Below the pieces are notes generated by a model, which was not told where the DNA came from, did not search any database, and saw nothing but the letters and a program-made list of their open reading frames with translations. From NCBI RefSeq assembly GCF_050624435.1, contig NC_134546.1:75991700-76055699 (forward strand): 64,000 nucleotides of DNA. The letters are read 5' to 3'. The number at the start of each line of letters is the position of its first letter. The stretch's first letter is position 1. The translations under genes and the position numbers were made by a program. Below are positions 21,290 to 32,000 of this stretch, one piece after another. This DNA is from Tenrec ecaudatus (lineage: Eukaryota > Chordata > Mammalia > Afrosoricida > Tenrecidae).

Positions 21290-21800
21290 AGTTAAGGTTT
21301 ATTGTGCTAACCTGGCCGATAAATACATGGGGTTAATTAAAGAGCAGAGAGATAAAAGGCTTGGTAAGCCTCACCTTTCTTATTCTCTGGTCTCTTGTTC
21401 TCTGATGGTCTGACCAGTGTGCGGCTGCCTTAGCTAGTTCTTTGCCCCATATAGCAAAGCTCACTTCCTGGGAGACATCCCTGAGGAGAAGCCACATGGA
21501 CCTGCCAAGATGGAGACCTGGGTCTGGAGAACAGCGTGGAGACTCCTGCCAGCGCTGAGATGCTTAAACACTCACTGATTTGACTTTCCTCCTGCATTTG
21601 GTATAATTGCATGTGTTTTGTGAGTTTGAGGAGGACTTTGTAGATCTGTGTTGGATATATGGGCTAGTGTCAGATGGATGGTCTTGGACTGGCCTGGGTT
21701 GGGATGGTTTCTTAATGTATACTTAACTCTTACAGAAAACTCTCTCTTATATACATGAGTTTCTGTGGATTTGTTTCTCTAATCTACCCAGACTGACACA
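21290..21800 (+). repeat. unnamed ~400-500-bp interspersed repeat, copy 2
   Basis: Sense copy of the family at 17655-18035, more complete at the 5' side. It includes 'gataaaaggcttggtaagcc' and ends 'ctaatctacccagactgaca'. Confidence 0.7.
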
Positions 21801-21849
21801 GTACTCTCCTGTCAGGTCTGAATCACTGACCTTATGCTCACAGATTGAA

Positions 21850-22065
21850 ACACTGCCAAGTCCTGCATCATCCTGAACACTTTTCCATCCATGTTGTCCT
21901 TTTCCAGGGACTCTCTCTCCTGATAACATGTCCAAAATACATGAGACAAAGTCTTGCCATCCTTGAACCCAAAGAGCATCTGGCTGCTCTTTTGTCAAGG
22001 GAGATTGGTTTGTTCTTCTGGCAATCCATAGTACTAGCAGCACCCTTTACTAGTACCTTCATTCA
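21850..22065 (-). mobile_element. RTE LINE 3' fragment
   Basis: The minus strand encodes a broken reverse-transcriptase C-terminal stretch (…RLCLMYFGHVIRRESPW…) similar to RTE elements. The plus strand shows 'ctgataacatgtccaaaata'. Confidence 0.7.
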
Positions 22066-22099
22066 AATGAGCATAATGAAGCCACCAAATTCAGTTTGA

Positions 22100-23200
22100 A
22101 TCTCACCTACTATCAGCCTCAATTGCTTATTTCTGACCACTAACCTGCAATGGCTAAAAAGGTAATGTAAAGGAATTCTGAAGAGTATTGGCAAGTTTCT
22201 TCTGGGTAGGATAGGAGAGACTTACTCACTTTAGCACTTTCTCAGGACCTTACATATCCTGGATTGCCTTTGACAAGTATTGGAGTATTAGGCCAATATT
22301 TTGTGAATCACACCTGGAAAAGAGGGCTGTGATCCAATCTTGTAAGGTTTTAAAATGTCATTGCTGTCCCTATCCTAATCATGGTCCTTCTCTTCCTCCT
22401 GAAGTCAGAACGGAAGCTTTGTTTACTCAATCTTTCACCAGCCACGAATTTGTGAGTCTCGCCCCTACCACCACCTTCCCCCCCCCCCCCCGTGAAGAGG
22501 ACAAAAGAGTTCTCTTCAAACAAGGATGGGCGTCTACAAAAGATGCAAGCCAGATTCCAATTTTTTTTAATTTGTATATGATTACTGTTTATTTTGACCT
22601 GACTTTTAAAATCAGCAAAGCTCAGGAAACCTCCAGGCATCCTCCTTCCTTCTTCCCAGTTACTCTCACAACAGCTGTGAGGAAGAGCATTCATTCTCAC
22701 CCCCAATATTTAAAAGCCAACAAATAAGACACTTTTAAATTACTCAATCTTTACAAAGTGACTTCGATATTGCCTTGTCTATTTGAGACAAAAGTAATAA
22801 AGATCAAATAAGTGGAATTTTCTTGTATGTTATGTTCCAGGATCTTTTTGAATTTATATCTGAAAATGTTTTTCACTGCAGTACTCTGTGCCTCCTTACA
22901 ATTATTATTGTCCATTTCAGAACTGCTTGTTCATCAATAACGCTTTGATTATTAACTCAAATTTCAGTTTGGTCTTTGGAAGTAGGAGCAGAAAAAGGAA
23001 ATACTATGTACATTTCTTGAGAAATGATGTCTACCAATCACTTCCAAATTCCTTAAAAAAAGAGAGATAGAAAAAACATACAATACATAATAATAGACTT
23101 ACCATCTCTGGGAAACGTTATCTTTAAGCCTTCAATAACTAATCTTTCGTGGCAAGATTCTATTTGTTGTAAGTATAATAAATAGATAGAATCTGACAAC
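22100..23200. other. unidentified stretch with a poly-C run
   Basis: Opposite-strand frames of 132 and 118 codons overlap across 22329-22727; both cross a C-run at about 22480-22491. No features support coding. Confidence 0.4.
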
Positions 23201-23211
23201 AGAAAAAGAAC

Positions 23212-24620
23212 AACCAAGTGGTGTTAACAAACACAGGGTCAAGGGAAAAACATGGGACCCAAAATGGTAGTGAGGGGGGAGTGGCAGGCCTGGTGGGGAA
23301 TGATCAAGGGTAGGGTTGCGTAGAGAAGAGGTATAGCTGTAGTCCAGGTGGGGACAGAGAATGGTAGTAGGACAGGAGGAAAGTCAAGGGAGGTGGAAGA
23401 AAGAGCTAGGAGTCAAGGGGCATATATGGAGGTCTAGACAAAGACATGTACATGCAAATATATATATGAGGATGGGGAAATAGATCTATGTGTCGATATT
23501 ACAGGTTTAGTATTAAAGTGGCGGAAGGACCAAGGGCCTCTACTCAAGCACTCCCTTAATGCATGAATACTTTCTTTTATTACATTGGCACTCTACGATG
23601 CTCACCCTCCCGACACAACGGCTGAAGCCAAAGCGGGTGAACAAGTAAATGTGGTGAAGTAAGCTGATGGTGCCCGGCTATCAAAAGAGATAGTGACTGG
23701 GGTCTTAAAGGCTTGAAGATAAACAAGCGGCCATCTAGCTCAGAAGTAACAAAGCCCACATGGAAGAAGCACACCAGCCTGTGCGATCTCGAGGTGCTAA
23801 AGGGACCAGGTATAAGGCATCATGCAGAAAAAAAATTTATATATATATATATATATCATATTGAATGAAGGGGGAAGTGCAGAGTGGAGACCCAGGGCCC
23901 ATTTGTCGGCCACTGGAGATCCCCCTCATAGAAAGGTTTAGGAGAGGAGATGGTCAATCAGGGCGCGATGTAGTACCGATGAAGAACATACCTTTCCACC
24001 AGATCCTGGATGCTGCTTCCCCCCAACTACCATGATCCGAATTCTACCTTGCAGGACTGGATAGGGCAGAGGTTGTACAATGGTGCATATAGGGGCTGGA
24101 GGCACAGGGAATCCAGTGTGGATGATACCTTCAGGAACAGTGGTGTGAGGGGCGATACTGGGAGAGTAGAGGGTGAGTGGGTTGGAAAGGGGGAACTGAT
24201 TACAAGGATCCACATGTGACCTCCTCTCTGGGAGATGGACGGCAGAAAAGGTGGGGAAGGGAGACTCCGGATAGGGCAAGATATGACAAAATAACAATCT
24301 ATAAATTTTCAAGGGCTCATGAGGGAGGGGTGAGTGGGGAGGGAGGGGAAAAAAAGGAGGACCTGATGCAAAGGGCTTAAGTGGAGAGTAAATGCTTTGA
24401 AAATGATTAAGGCAAAGAATGTACGGATGTGCTTTATACAATAGATGTATGTATATGTATCGATTGTGATAATAGTTGTATGAGCCTCTAATAAAAGGTA
24501 AAAAAAAAGAAAATAATTAGGGCAAAGAATGTACAGATGTGCTTTATACAATTGATGTATGTATATGTATGGATTGTGATAAGAGTTGTAAGAGCCCCTA
24601 ATAAAATGTTAAAAAAAAAC
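23212..24620 (+). mobile_element. poly(A) retroelement family, 1.4-kb copy with duplicated 3' end
   Basis: It shares the 53079-55521 element's order of blocks: 'gtggtgttaacaaacacagg', the 'gatggtgcccggctatc' module, 'gggagactccggatagggc' and the 3' end with AATAAA. The last ~110 bp occur twice, ending near 24503 and again near 24618. AAAAAGAAC flanks the whole unit (23203-23211 and 24621-24629), suggesting one insertion event. No intact coding frame. Confidence 0.8.
23835..23856. repeat. (AT)n microsatellite
   Basis: A short alternating AT tract at the same element position as the much longer tract at 54715. Confidence 0.9.
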
Positions 24621-24639
24621 AAAAAGAACTACTGTGAAC

Positions 24640-25325
24640 ACTGAGCATTCTGTTTGAGCCCATTCCCCAACCTGCTTAACTTTGTGTCACAATGCAGATC
24701 CCACAGCTTGTCCAACTTCCCCTTGGATATGGGATGTTGCCACAGGATATCAGAATACCTCATTTATTGCCTATACTTATTCTGCATTTTCCTTCCTGAG
24801 ACCCTTCCTCTGTTGAGCCCTTTCCTCAGAAAATTATCCCATTACACCACATGAGTATCAGTTTTGACTAACCTGGACAGGCTGCTATGTCCACAAAAGA
24901 CATCCCCAACCTTCTGGCACAGATCACGTAGAACAGAGTAACTTTGTTCAAAGAACCAAAAGTCACCATACATAAGTCACCAGACCAAATAAGACAACAT
25001 TTGGAACCAATAATTATAATGAGCCTTATCTTGTTAAGAATTGCAAGCCCACTATAATTTAAAATCATGACCATCCCTATGAAATGTGTTAAACATTCAT
25101 CATCCTATTCTTTGGTATACCAATTTATTGGAACAGTTGTCTAAAAGTGTTAACTTGGTCCATTATTTTGTTCAGGAGCTTCCCTTGGGGAATCTTCCAG
25201 CTCAGTCCTTGTTTGCTCCAAGGAGATCGGTCCCCGTTCACTTTCATGCAGCTCCTGTCTTTGTTTCTCAGCAGAGTCGTGTTGGTAACATGTCACAAAT
25301 TTCTTTTTGCTGAGTGTTTTTCAAC
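24640..25325. other. unidentified stretch before the V segments
   Basis: No gene or named repeat. The 75- and 60-codon frames at 25086-25329 lack features. Confidence 0.35.
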
Positions 25326-25405
25326 ATAAAATTATACTCTGTCTTCTAGAGTCACTATGAGTCAGAAGCAGCTCAATGGCAGTGAGTTTCACTTTGGTTT
25401 TATTC
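25325..25405 (-). repeat. partial AfroSINE-type SINE
   Basis: Seen as 'agagtcactatgagtcagaa' and 'aatggcagtgagtttcac'; only the 5' end of the SINE is present. Confidence 0.6.
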
Positions 25406-25589
25406 CAAAGAAGATGACGGGGTCATAGTTTATTTTCAGCTTCTGAGAAAACTATGAACATCTCTATTTTATTTCACAGGCTTCTAGTATGCAGAGCACC
25501 CCATCCTTTTCCAGGTGAAATTTCAAATCAGTGAAAATGTTACATCATGGCCAGGGTTCTGTAGGATCCACAGACCTTGTCCATAAGTC

Positions 25590-25797
25590 ATGAAATTCCT
25601 GTGGAGAGTCTTCTGGCTAGTGGGTACTTCTCACTAGTCATGTCAAGATTCCAAAAATAGTTTGACATAATTAGGGTTCCATTACTTGTCATCAGTGATT
25701 ATTTTTCCTGTTCCCAGTTGTCCAAGATTTGGGTCCAGGGTGATGAACCCTTCATAGATCCTCTCCCTAAGCTTCACTGTCTCTGAGGACTCCATAT
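25590..25797 (+). pseudogene. immunoglobulin heavy V-segment pseudogene 1 (truncated)
   Basis: A leader-like exon begins ATG at 25590 and reads MKFLWRVFWLVG before a stop, close to VH4-type leaders. After an intron-sized gap of 85 bp, 'cagttgtccaagatttgggt' at 25715 and '...ctctccctaagcttcactg' match framework 1 of a VH clan II segment. It ends abruptly around 25797, just after the cysteine region, and runs straight into the flank of the next V segment. CDR, FR2, FR3 and the recombination signal are missing. Clearly non-functional. Orientation is the same as the next two segments. Confidence 0.65.
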
Positions 25798-25819
25798 TGC
25801 CAGAGGTAGAACTGCCAAG

Positions 25820-26254
25820 ATGCTATTGCTGGGTGTTCTCCTGTGCCTGGTGACAATTCCCTAAGGTGGTGATTCAGATATCTGACCTGGGCCTATGGGA
25901 ATGGTTGACTACAAGTGACTGACACAGAGATCAGTGTCTTAATTTACACTTGTCCTATCCCAGGTGTAGTTTCAGGAGTCGGGTCCAGGATTGGTGAATC
26001 CTTCCCAGAAGCTGTCTCTCACCTGCACTCTCTCTCTGGTTTCTCCATTACAAGCAGTAGTTGTCTCTGGAGTTGAATCCACCAGAGCTCAAGGAAGGAG
26101 TTGCAGTGGATAGGACACATATGGCCTGATGGTACAGATTATAACCCATCCTTCAAAGTCGACCCACCATCACCAGAGACATAGAAGAATCAGTTCTCCC
26201 TGCTGCTTAGCTCCATGACTGTTGAGGACATGCCATGTATTACTGTGCAAAGAG
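25820..26254 (+). pseudogene. immunoglobulin heavy V-segment pseudogene 2 (full length)
   Basis: The leader exon (ATG 25820) reads MLLLGVLLCLVTIP and then a stop where Gln is expected. After a ~100-bp intron, the V exon starts near 25961 with QV, a second stop, then FQESGPGLVNPSQKLSLTCT, framework 1 of a VH clan II gene. A frameshift follows. Framework 3 is recognisable across shifted frames: tyrosine-asparagine-proline-serine-phenylalanine, ITRD, NQFSLLLSSMTVED and the final 'tgtattactgtgcaaaga'. In a functional segment this exon would supply the antigen-binding variable domain of the heavy chain after V(D)J joining. Two stops and at least two frameshifts make it dead, yet the recombination signal right after it is good. 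Confidence 0.85.
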
Positions 26255-26293
26255 CACAGTGAGGGGGAGTCAGTGTGAGTCCAGACCCAAACC
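26255..26293 (+). promoter_or_regulatory. V-type recombination signal sequence, 23-bp spacer
   Basis: Heptamer CACAGTG (26255-26261, perfect), 23-bp spacer (26262-26284) and nonamer ACCCAAACC (26285-26293, against the standard ACAAAAACC). This is the site RAG1/RAG2 cut 3' of VH segments. The exact spacer length and perfect heptamer suggest recombination competence even though the V exon is broken. Confidence 0.85.
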
Positions 26294-26478
26294 TCCCCTA
26301 CAGGGAAGACAATGGGCAGCAGAGGATGCGCAGGACCCGCAGAGCACACACTCCCAGCCCTGGGCAGGCACAGGTGGATAATAAGGAGGATTTCTTGTTA
26401 GAGCAATGTGTCCTCCACCAGCTCTCAACATCCCCAGGGCCATTTTTTCTTTTTCATTTTTCTCCCTTCCCTCTAAAT

Positions 26479-26562
26479 CAGTGGTTCTCAACCTTCCTAA
26501 TGCTGTGACCCTTTAATACAGTTCCTCATGTTGTGATGGCCACCCCCACCATAAAATTACCA
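26479..26562. mobile_element. SPIN hAT transposon, left half
   Basis: Starts CAGTGGTTCTCAACCTTCC and continues 'tgctgtgaccctttaatac', the known end of SPIN-type non-autonomous elements. It stops at 'ccataaaatta' where a different transposon begins. The other SPIN half was not found. Confidence 0.8.
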
Positions 26563-26564
26563 CA

Positions 26565-27240
26565 TATACTCGAATATAAGCCGACCTGAGTTTAAGCCAA
26601 GTTACCTAATTATTACCTGGAAACCCAGAAAAACTGATTGACTTGAGTATAAACTTTGAGTGGAAATGCATAAGCTATCGGTGAGTTTCAATAATCAAAA
26701 CAAATGAAAATACAATTATTAAAAATGGAGACATCAGTGGGGTAATGTATTTAAATATTTATTTTATATAAAAAACATAAAAGGGAAACGAGTCACTTAA
26801 CATTAGTAAACCAGCACAGTAAGTGGAAAATAGGTTCAGCAAAATTAATAAGGTATGAGCAATGATATACCTTAAGAGTACTATTCTCTGAGCTCAATCA
26901 GCAACCAAGCTAAAATGTAAAGAATTAAAATCCTTCAAAACTGGATTCCTCATCATCATCCATATCCCAATGCAGATCTTCAGCTGGTGTGAGGGTCATC
27001 ATAGACGCTGTACTCACTGAAATCGCCATGATCATCATCACTGCTGTCATTTTCATACAGAGCACAGTCTTCACTGCCTTCCATACCATTACTAATACTA
27101 CATTTCTGGAAGGCACGTTGCACCATGTCTTCTGGAATGTCTTCCCATGCATCTCAAACCCACTTTGCTATTAATGCTATGTCCGGCTTCATGAAATTTC
27201 CTCCTTTTGTTAGTCAGGCTTGACCAGATGACATCCATTC
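26565..27240 (-). mobile_element. pogo-like (Tc1/mariner superfamily) transposon remnant nested in SPIN
   Basis: The plus-strand edge 'tatactcgaatataagccga' with a repeated 'gagtttaagcc' looks like a terminal repeat. On the minus strand about 27060-27190 reads ...KPDIALIAKWV, stop, DAWEDIPEDMVQRAFQKCS..., the C-terminal portion of a pogo/Tigger-type DDE transposase. It ends in an acidic tail around 26930-27000 after a frameshift. The stop and frameshift show it is dead. It lies between V pseudogenes 2 and 3. Confidence 0.65.
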
Positions 27241-28380
27241 ATGCCACTGACCTGTGTATAACCCAAACCCCAGACTCTGAGACTCAGAAGAATCCCTTCT
27301 CAGTTCCATCGACGAGAAAGTCATTGCAAAGAGAACTGTAGAATCTGCAACACCATTTTTTTGGAACTTGAGGTTCCAGTTCTACAGACCCATCTTCTGC
27401 CTGGGCTGTCTCTTGTTTGGGTGAGTTGGGTGGCACTTCAGACTCCAGAAGGTCCTGAACTTTCCTCTACTGCCTCCTCCATCTGCATTTCAGAATTGAG
27501 TTATTACATCGTGGGGCAGAGTTCAGGGAAGTACATCAATATCAGTGATGCAACAGGAAAGCCACCTGCTCTTCAATGTGGCACCACACGACCTCATCTG
27601 CTCAGAACACCCCTTTGGGCTAAGAACTGTCTCCCTGGTCCTAATTCTCTTGATCACACCAGGGACTGGACTCAGAGGTCAACTCTCCCTCCTCTTCTTC
27701 TGCAGAAGATCCTGTAGTGAGTCAGGAATGCTGTTGAAACCCTGCCAAGGCCAAAGCAAATCCTGACACATCCCGTTTCCACTACCACAAAGTTTCTTGA
27801 CCCGACCACACCACTCTGAGAAATGTTCGTCAGAAATTTTTTTCTTGCTTGAACCCACAATCAATGCTCATGGAATCAGCAGTTGAAAGATCAAAAGATA
27901 TATTACATTAGGTAAATCTTCTGTACAAGATCTCTTCAGAGTAATGAAGTGCAAGGATCTCACTTTAAGGACTTAGGTGTACTTGATTACCCCCACCCCC
28001 TCAGAAATAGAAAACATAACTAACTCAGCATTATATTGAAGTTCAAGTACACTTGATCATTCTTCACGTATCCCCAGTGAGTGTTATTCATGGTGAACCA
28101 AAGACATACCTTCCACAAAGAAGTGATAGGTCTATATGGAGTTCTTAGGATACTTGAAGCAGAGGACTCCACCTAGCCTCAGGTGCAGTGGATAGAATAA
28201 TTACTGATTGCTCTTAGAAACTCATGATTAGCCTGTCAGATAGCAAGGGTTGACCTAGAGCAGTGATCCAATTCAATCGCTCCCCCAGGACTCTATATCT
28301 GAATCTTGACTTTTCTCAACTTATCTACCAATAACCTTGCACTAGTTTTATTGAATAGGAAATCATGCTTCCTCAATACA
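27240..28380. other. unidentified stretch between V pseudogenes
   Basis: A 118-codon plus-strand frame at 27361-27717 and minus frames over 27672-27864 lack motifs. No V-segment hallmark (leader, framework cysteine, 'tattactgtg', heptamer/nonamer) is visible. Confidence 0.4.
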
Positions 28381-28384
28381 AATG

Positions 28385-28530
28385 CTATTGTTGTTATTGT
28401 CACTTTCATTGAGTTGTTTGCAATCATAGTGTCTCCATGTATGATAGAATGAAACCCTGTCCTGTCCTGTGCCATCCTCATAGTCCTTGCTATGTTTGAT
28501 CTCATTGCTGCAATCACGGTGACAAGGCAT
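28385..28530 (-). mobile_element. RTE LINE 3' end fragment
   Basis: Antisense tail with 'catagtgtctccatgtatg', 'ccctgtcctgtcctgtgcc' and 'gatctcattgctgcaatc'. Confidence 0.65.
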
Positions 28531-28706
28531 CTAACAGTTAGAATCTGTACGCTACACAGCAGGCTGTGGTTTTCTGTGTGCATTCGCCTATTGGTATTAG
28601 AGCCTCCCTGTGGGTTTCTCAAAATAGCCTATTATGAATGGGTGTCTACTATTTGTCCTCACTGCCTATTTACTATTTCCCTGTCCCTAGTTGTTCTGCT
28701 CCATTC

Positions 28707-28983
28707 CAGCTGCAGGAAGCCCTCTGGGGAGCCCATATCCTCTCCCTAACCTGTGCCGACTTCTCCACACACACCACGATCACTTAGTATTACTGGAGCT
28801 GGACCAGCCGATACCATTTGAAGGAGTCAGAGTGACTGTTAACAATAGGCTTGGGTTGTCGGAAAAAAACTACACTCCAGTTCTGAAGAACTGACCCGCG
28901 AGCTCCAGAAGTGAGCCCACAAAATCCTTCTCTCTATAGTTCAATTCTGTGACCACTGAAGACAATACATTTTTACTGTATGG
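28707..28983 (+). pseudogene. immunoglobulin heavy V-segment pseudogene 3
   Basis: Starts 'cagctgcaggaagc' and shows 'ctctccctaacctgtgcc' (framework 1 with the first cysteine) and 'tattactggagctgga' (CDR1/FR2, as in VH4-type genes). It ends with 'gtgaccactgaagac' and 'tttttactgta', the framework 3 end. The middle (28830-28905) is too diverged to read. Frames are broken several times and no leader was fixed. The tail leads into a degraded recombination signal. Confidence 0.75.
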
Positions 28984-29017
28984 GACAGTGGAAGTCAGTG
29001 GGACCCAGACACAGACT
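28984..29017 (+). promoter_or_regulatory. degraded V recombination signal
   Basis: Heptamer GACAGTG (first base changed), an 18-bp spacer and nonamer ACACAGACT. The spacer has apparently lost 5 bp compared with the 23-bp signal of V pseudogene 2, so it is not expected to work. Confidence 0.65.
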
Positions 29018-29019
29018 AC

Positions 29020-32000
29020 TGTAAGGAATAGAGCAGGGCTATACCAGAAAGGTGGGTGCACAGGGCACAGGACAAGTGACTCCCCTATGACAGAAATAGG
29101 AGAGGAGCCATCACTTTGTAGTGACTGGGTACTAAAAAGATAAAATGGGCATACTTTATGAACATGGATCAGGGTGTATTTTAACATTTGCCATATTTTT
29201 TATATTTGTCGGCTCATATTATGATTTATCTCAGATGTGTTATGTCATTGGGTGTTACCCTCCCGAAGATGTGTTATATATTTTTTTGGTATATAAAAGC
29301 CAGGATTGATAATCCTATAGGAACAGCAAGTAGAATGTTTCTGAGCAGGAATACAATGGTGGTGGTGGTGGTGGTGGTGGGCAGGGGCAAGGGAAATAAT
29401 ATCAAGGAGTCCTATAGCAATTGCACAATATTGATTGATCCGATTGAATTATGGAAGGATGTGATATCTGTATTAGCTTCCAGTTAGGCAGATGAATGAA
29501 TGAATGTCAACACAGAGAGAAAAAGCTAAGGCAGAGTTGAAAGCAATGCAAACTTGGAATGTGTTTGCCACAGATCTCCTGATGTGTTTCATCAGGAGAT
29601 CTACCAGTGGAGGTCTTACTAGTGGGAAATGTTTCAGGCAAATCTGTGACTGATCTCGGCTCACAGAGAGTAGTGACCCCTAGAGATTAATACAGACTTA
29701 ATAACAACTTGGAAAACACCACAAATTTACTTCAGGCCAGGGGTTAAACAGACAAACAAAGGAACAAAATATAAGATCCTGGTGGGAAAAATTGAATCCA
29801 TCTTGCTACATTATAATATCTAAAATTGAACAAAAAATTTACCAGGTGAGCGTCAAGGTGGAATTGATACTGTCTCTGAGTGCCTCTAGATGTTGGATGT
29901 AGTATACAAATACTTCACAGCAGCTATTAAAAACAGGTTCAAGGAACTAATGAAAATCATATTTTACTAATTAAAGTTGTAATGACAAGACTCTGAATAA
30001 TATAAGATAGCTAGGATTTATAATAAAAATTAAAAGCTGAAAATGTATATCTGAAATAAAAACTTTAATAGATTTGCAACACAAAAGAATCAGGGAATTT
30101 GATAATTAACAAAACTTATCTAGGGCTAAAGAACATGGCCCACAGGCTAAGACAGAAAGAAAATAAAATCACATGTCCTAACACAGGGAAAGACTGGCAT
30201 CCAAAGTCATAGTTCATTAAGGCTTCTGTTAGAGTCGCGGGCACTTTTGTATGTGTCGCTGAGAAATGCTTTTGCTCATTCATATGAGTTCTACAAAAGA
30301 AATGCAGAGGGGAAAGAAGAGAAAATGTTAGGAGAAATAAAATCCAGTCAATAAGAGAAGAAATAAAATAATTCATGTACTCTTCAAATAAGTGCCTTCT
30401 CCTGTTTAGATTAAAGTTTGACTCCCAAGTGGAATTCTTCCACTTCCTTCAAATATTTTATTTTTAATCTTAAAGTCTGTTATATCCAAAGTAATAACTC
30501 AGAACCCTGTAGGCAAAAAACACTTACCTTTAAAAATAAAAGTATAGTGTACTTATGTGCTTTGTCATAGAAGACGTGGAATGCCTAGATGTCATGGAAT
30601 CTGTTTCTTTAACAAATACCATAAAAAGCTAAACAGAGAGACCGCTCCCTGGACAACCTGAATTTCCACCAATTTACTCATTCTAGAACTGTCAGGAAAG
30701 ATCTGTCTTTGCGTTATTCTCCTCAGTAACTCCCACATTCCTAACAACTGGAATAGAGTATCATTACAGACGACTCACATTGATACATCATTTCCAACCC
30801 ATCTTCAATTAGTCAAATACATTCATCACTCAGTGCCTTTCACAAGATGCCTTTGCGTTAATCCATCAGGTCATGAGTCACGGTACCACTGACAGTTCAC
30901 TTATGACAATGTTCTGTCTTTGGACACTATGATGCCTATGCCGTTATATGAACATCTAATTATATTTCAGCTATATAAAATTGGATGGAAATGTAAACAT
31001 GAATTAACCAACATCAAGAAACATTTATCAAATAAACAGTATTAACAATACAAATCTGATAATCTTAACATGGTCTTTACAAAATGTGATATAATAAAAG
31101 CCAATGAAAAATAATAAAAAGACATATCACTGAAATATTTTCATTCTATACAATTAACATTACATTTTTCTTGATAATTATAAAGTGTTTATTTATGAGA
31201 AGGCACAGATGAGCATGAAATCAAAAGATGGTGTCTTCCAATTTCTCAAACCCTAATCCTACTCACCAGAAGTATCGACTGTTATGCCTTCATCACTGTG
31301 TTCAATGTGTGCAAAGCTACTTTTTATATAGAAACCATCCCAGATTTGGTAAATGATTTTCTGCAATTCCCTTGTTTCACATGACAGTAAATCATGAACA
31401 ACTTCTAAAACAGGAACAGTACTCACTTTAATTGCCATTTATAGCCTCGTAATTGTGAGATTTCTATGTTATTCAATGATCTCTTTATTATGATCTCATG
31501 GCCAGAAATAACACCGAATGCAATAAATATTCTTGTCCACACACAGCGTGAGAGTACATATTGACCAAATTCCTAAAAGGGCAATAGGACATGCAAACTG
31601 TGTCCTGCCACAAAGCTTTGCCTACCAACTAAGGCTATCACCAAGAAATGCGTGCCTCTTAAGCCATATTCTTGCCATCTCTGAATAACAGACATCTTTT
31701 TAATCTGTTGGGGAAAAATGTATTCTTATTACAAATGTGGGAAATAAATAAATATTTTCTACTTTCTACCTATGACATTTATGCCTCCATGGTGGTTTTC
31801 TCCTTTGGAGATAAATACACTGTAAATCATTGCTGTAATGAGAAATAGACATAACACAAATTAGAATAACCTAATAAATCATTTACATTTTTTACAAAGC
31901 AGGAAATCTTGTTGTTCCCATGTGGCCAATACTGAAGATGTGCACAGGTGCTGTGATGAGTTCTTAGATGTTGTCTGGATAAACAAGAGGCATGTAATGT

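Noticed and set aside
23938..24441. 167-codon minus-strand frame and similar frames at 55037-55327 and 50109-50401
   Set aside because: All are antisense or sense readings of the same retroelement; the frames arise from its purine-rich bias and differ between copies.
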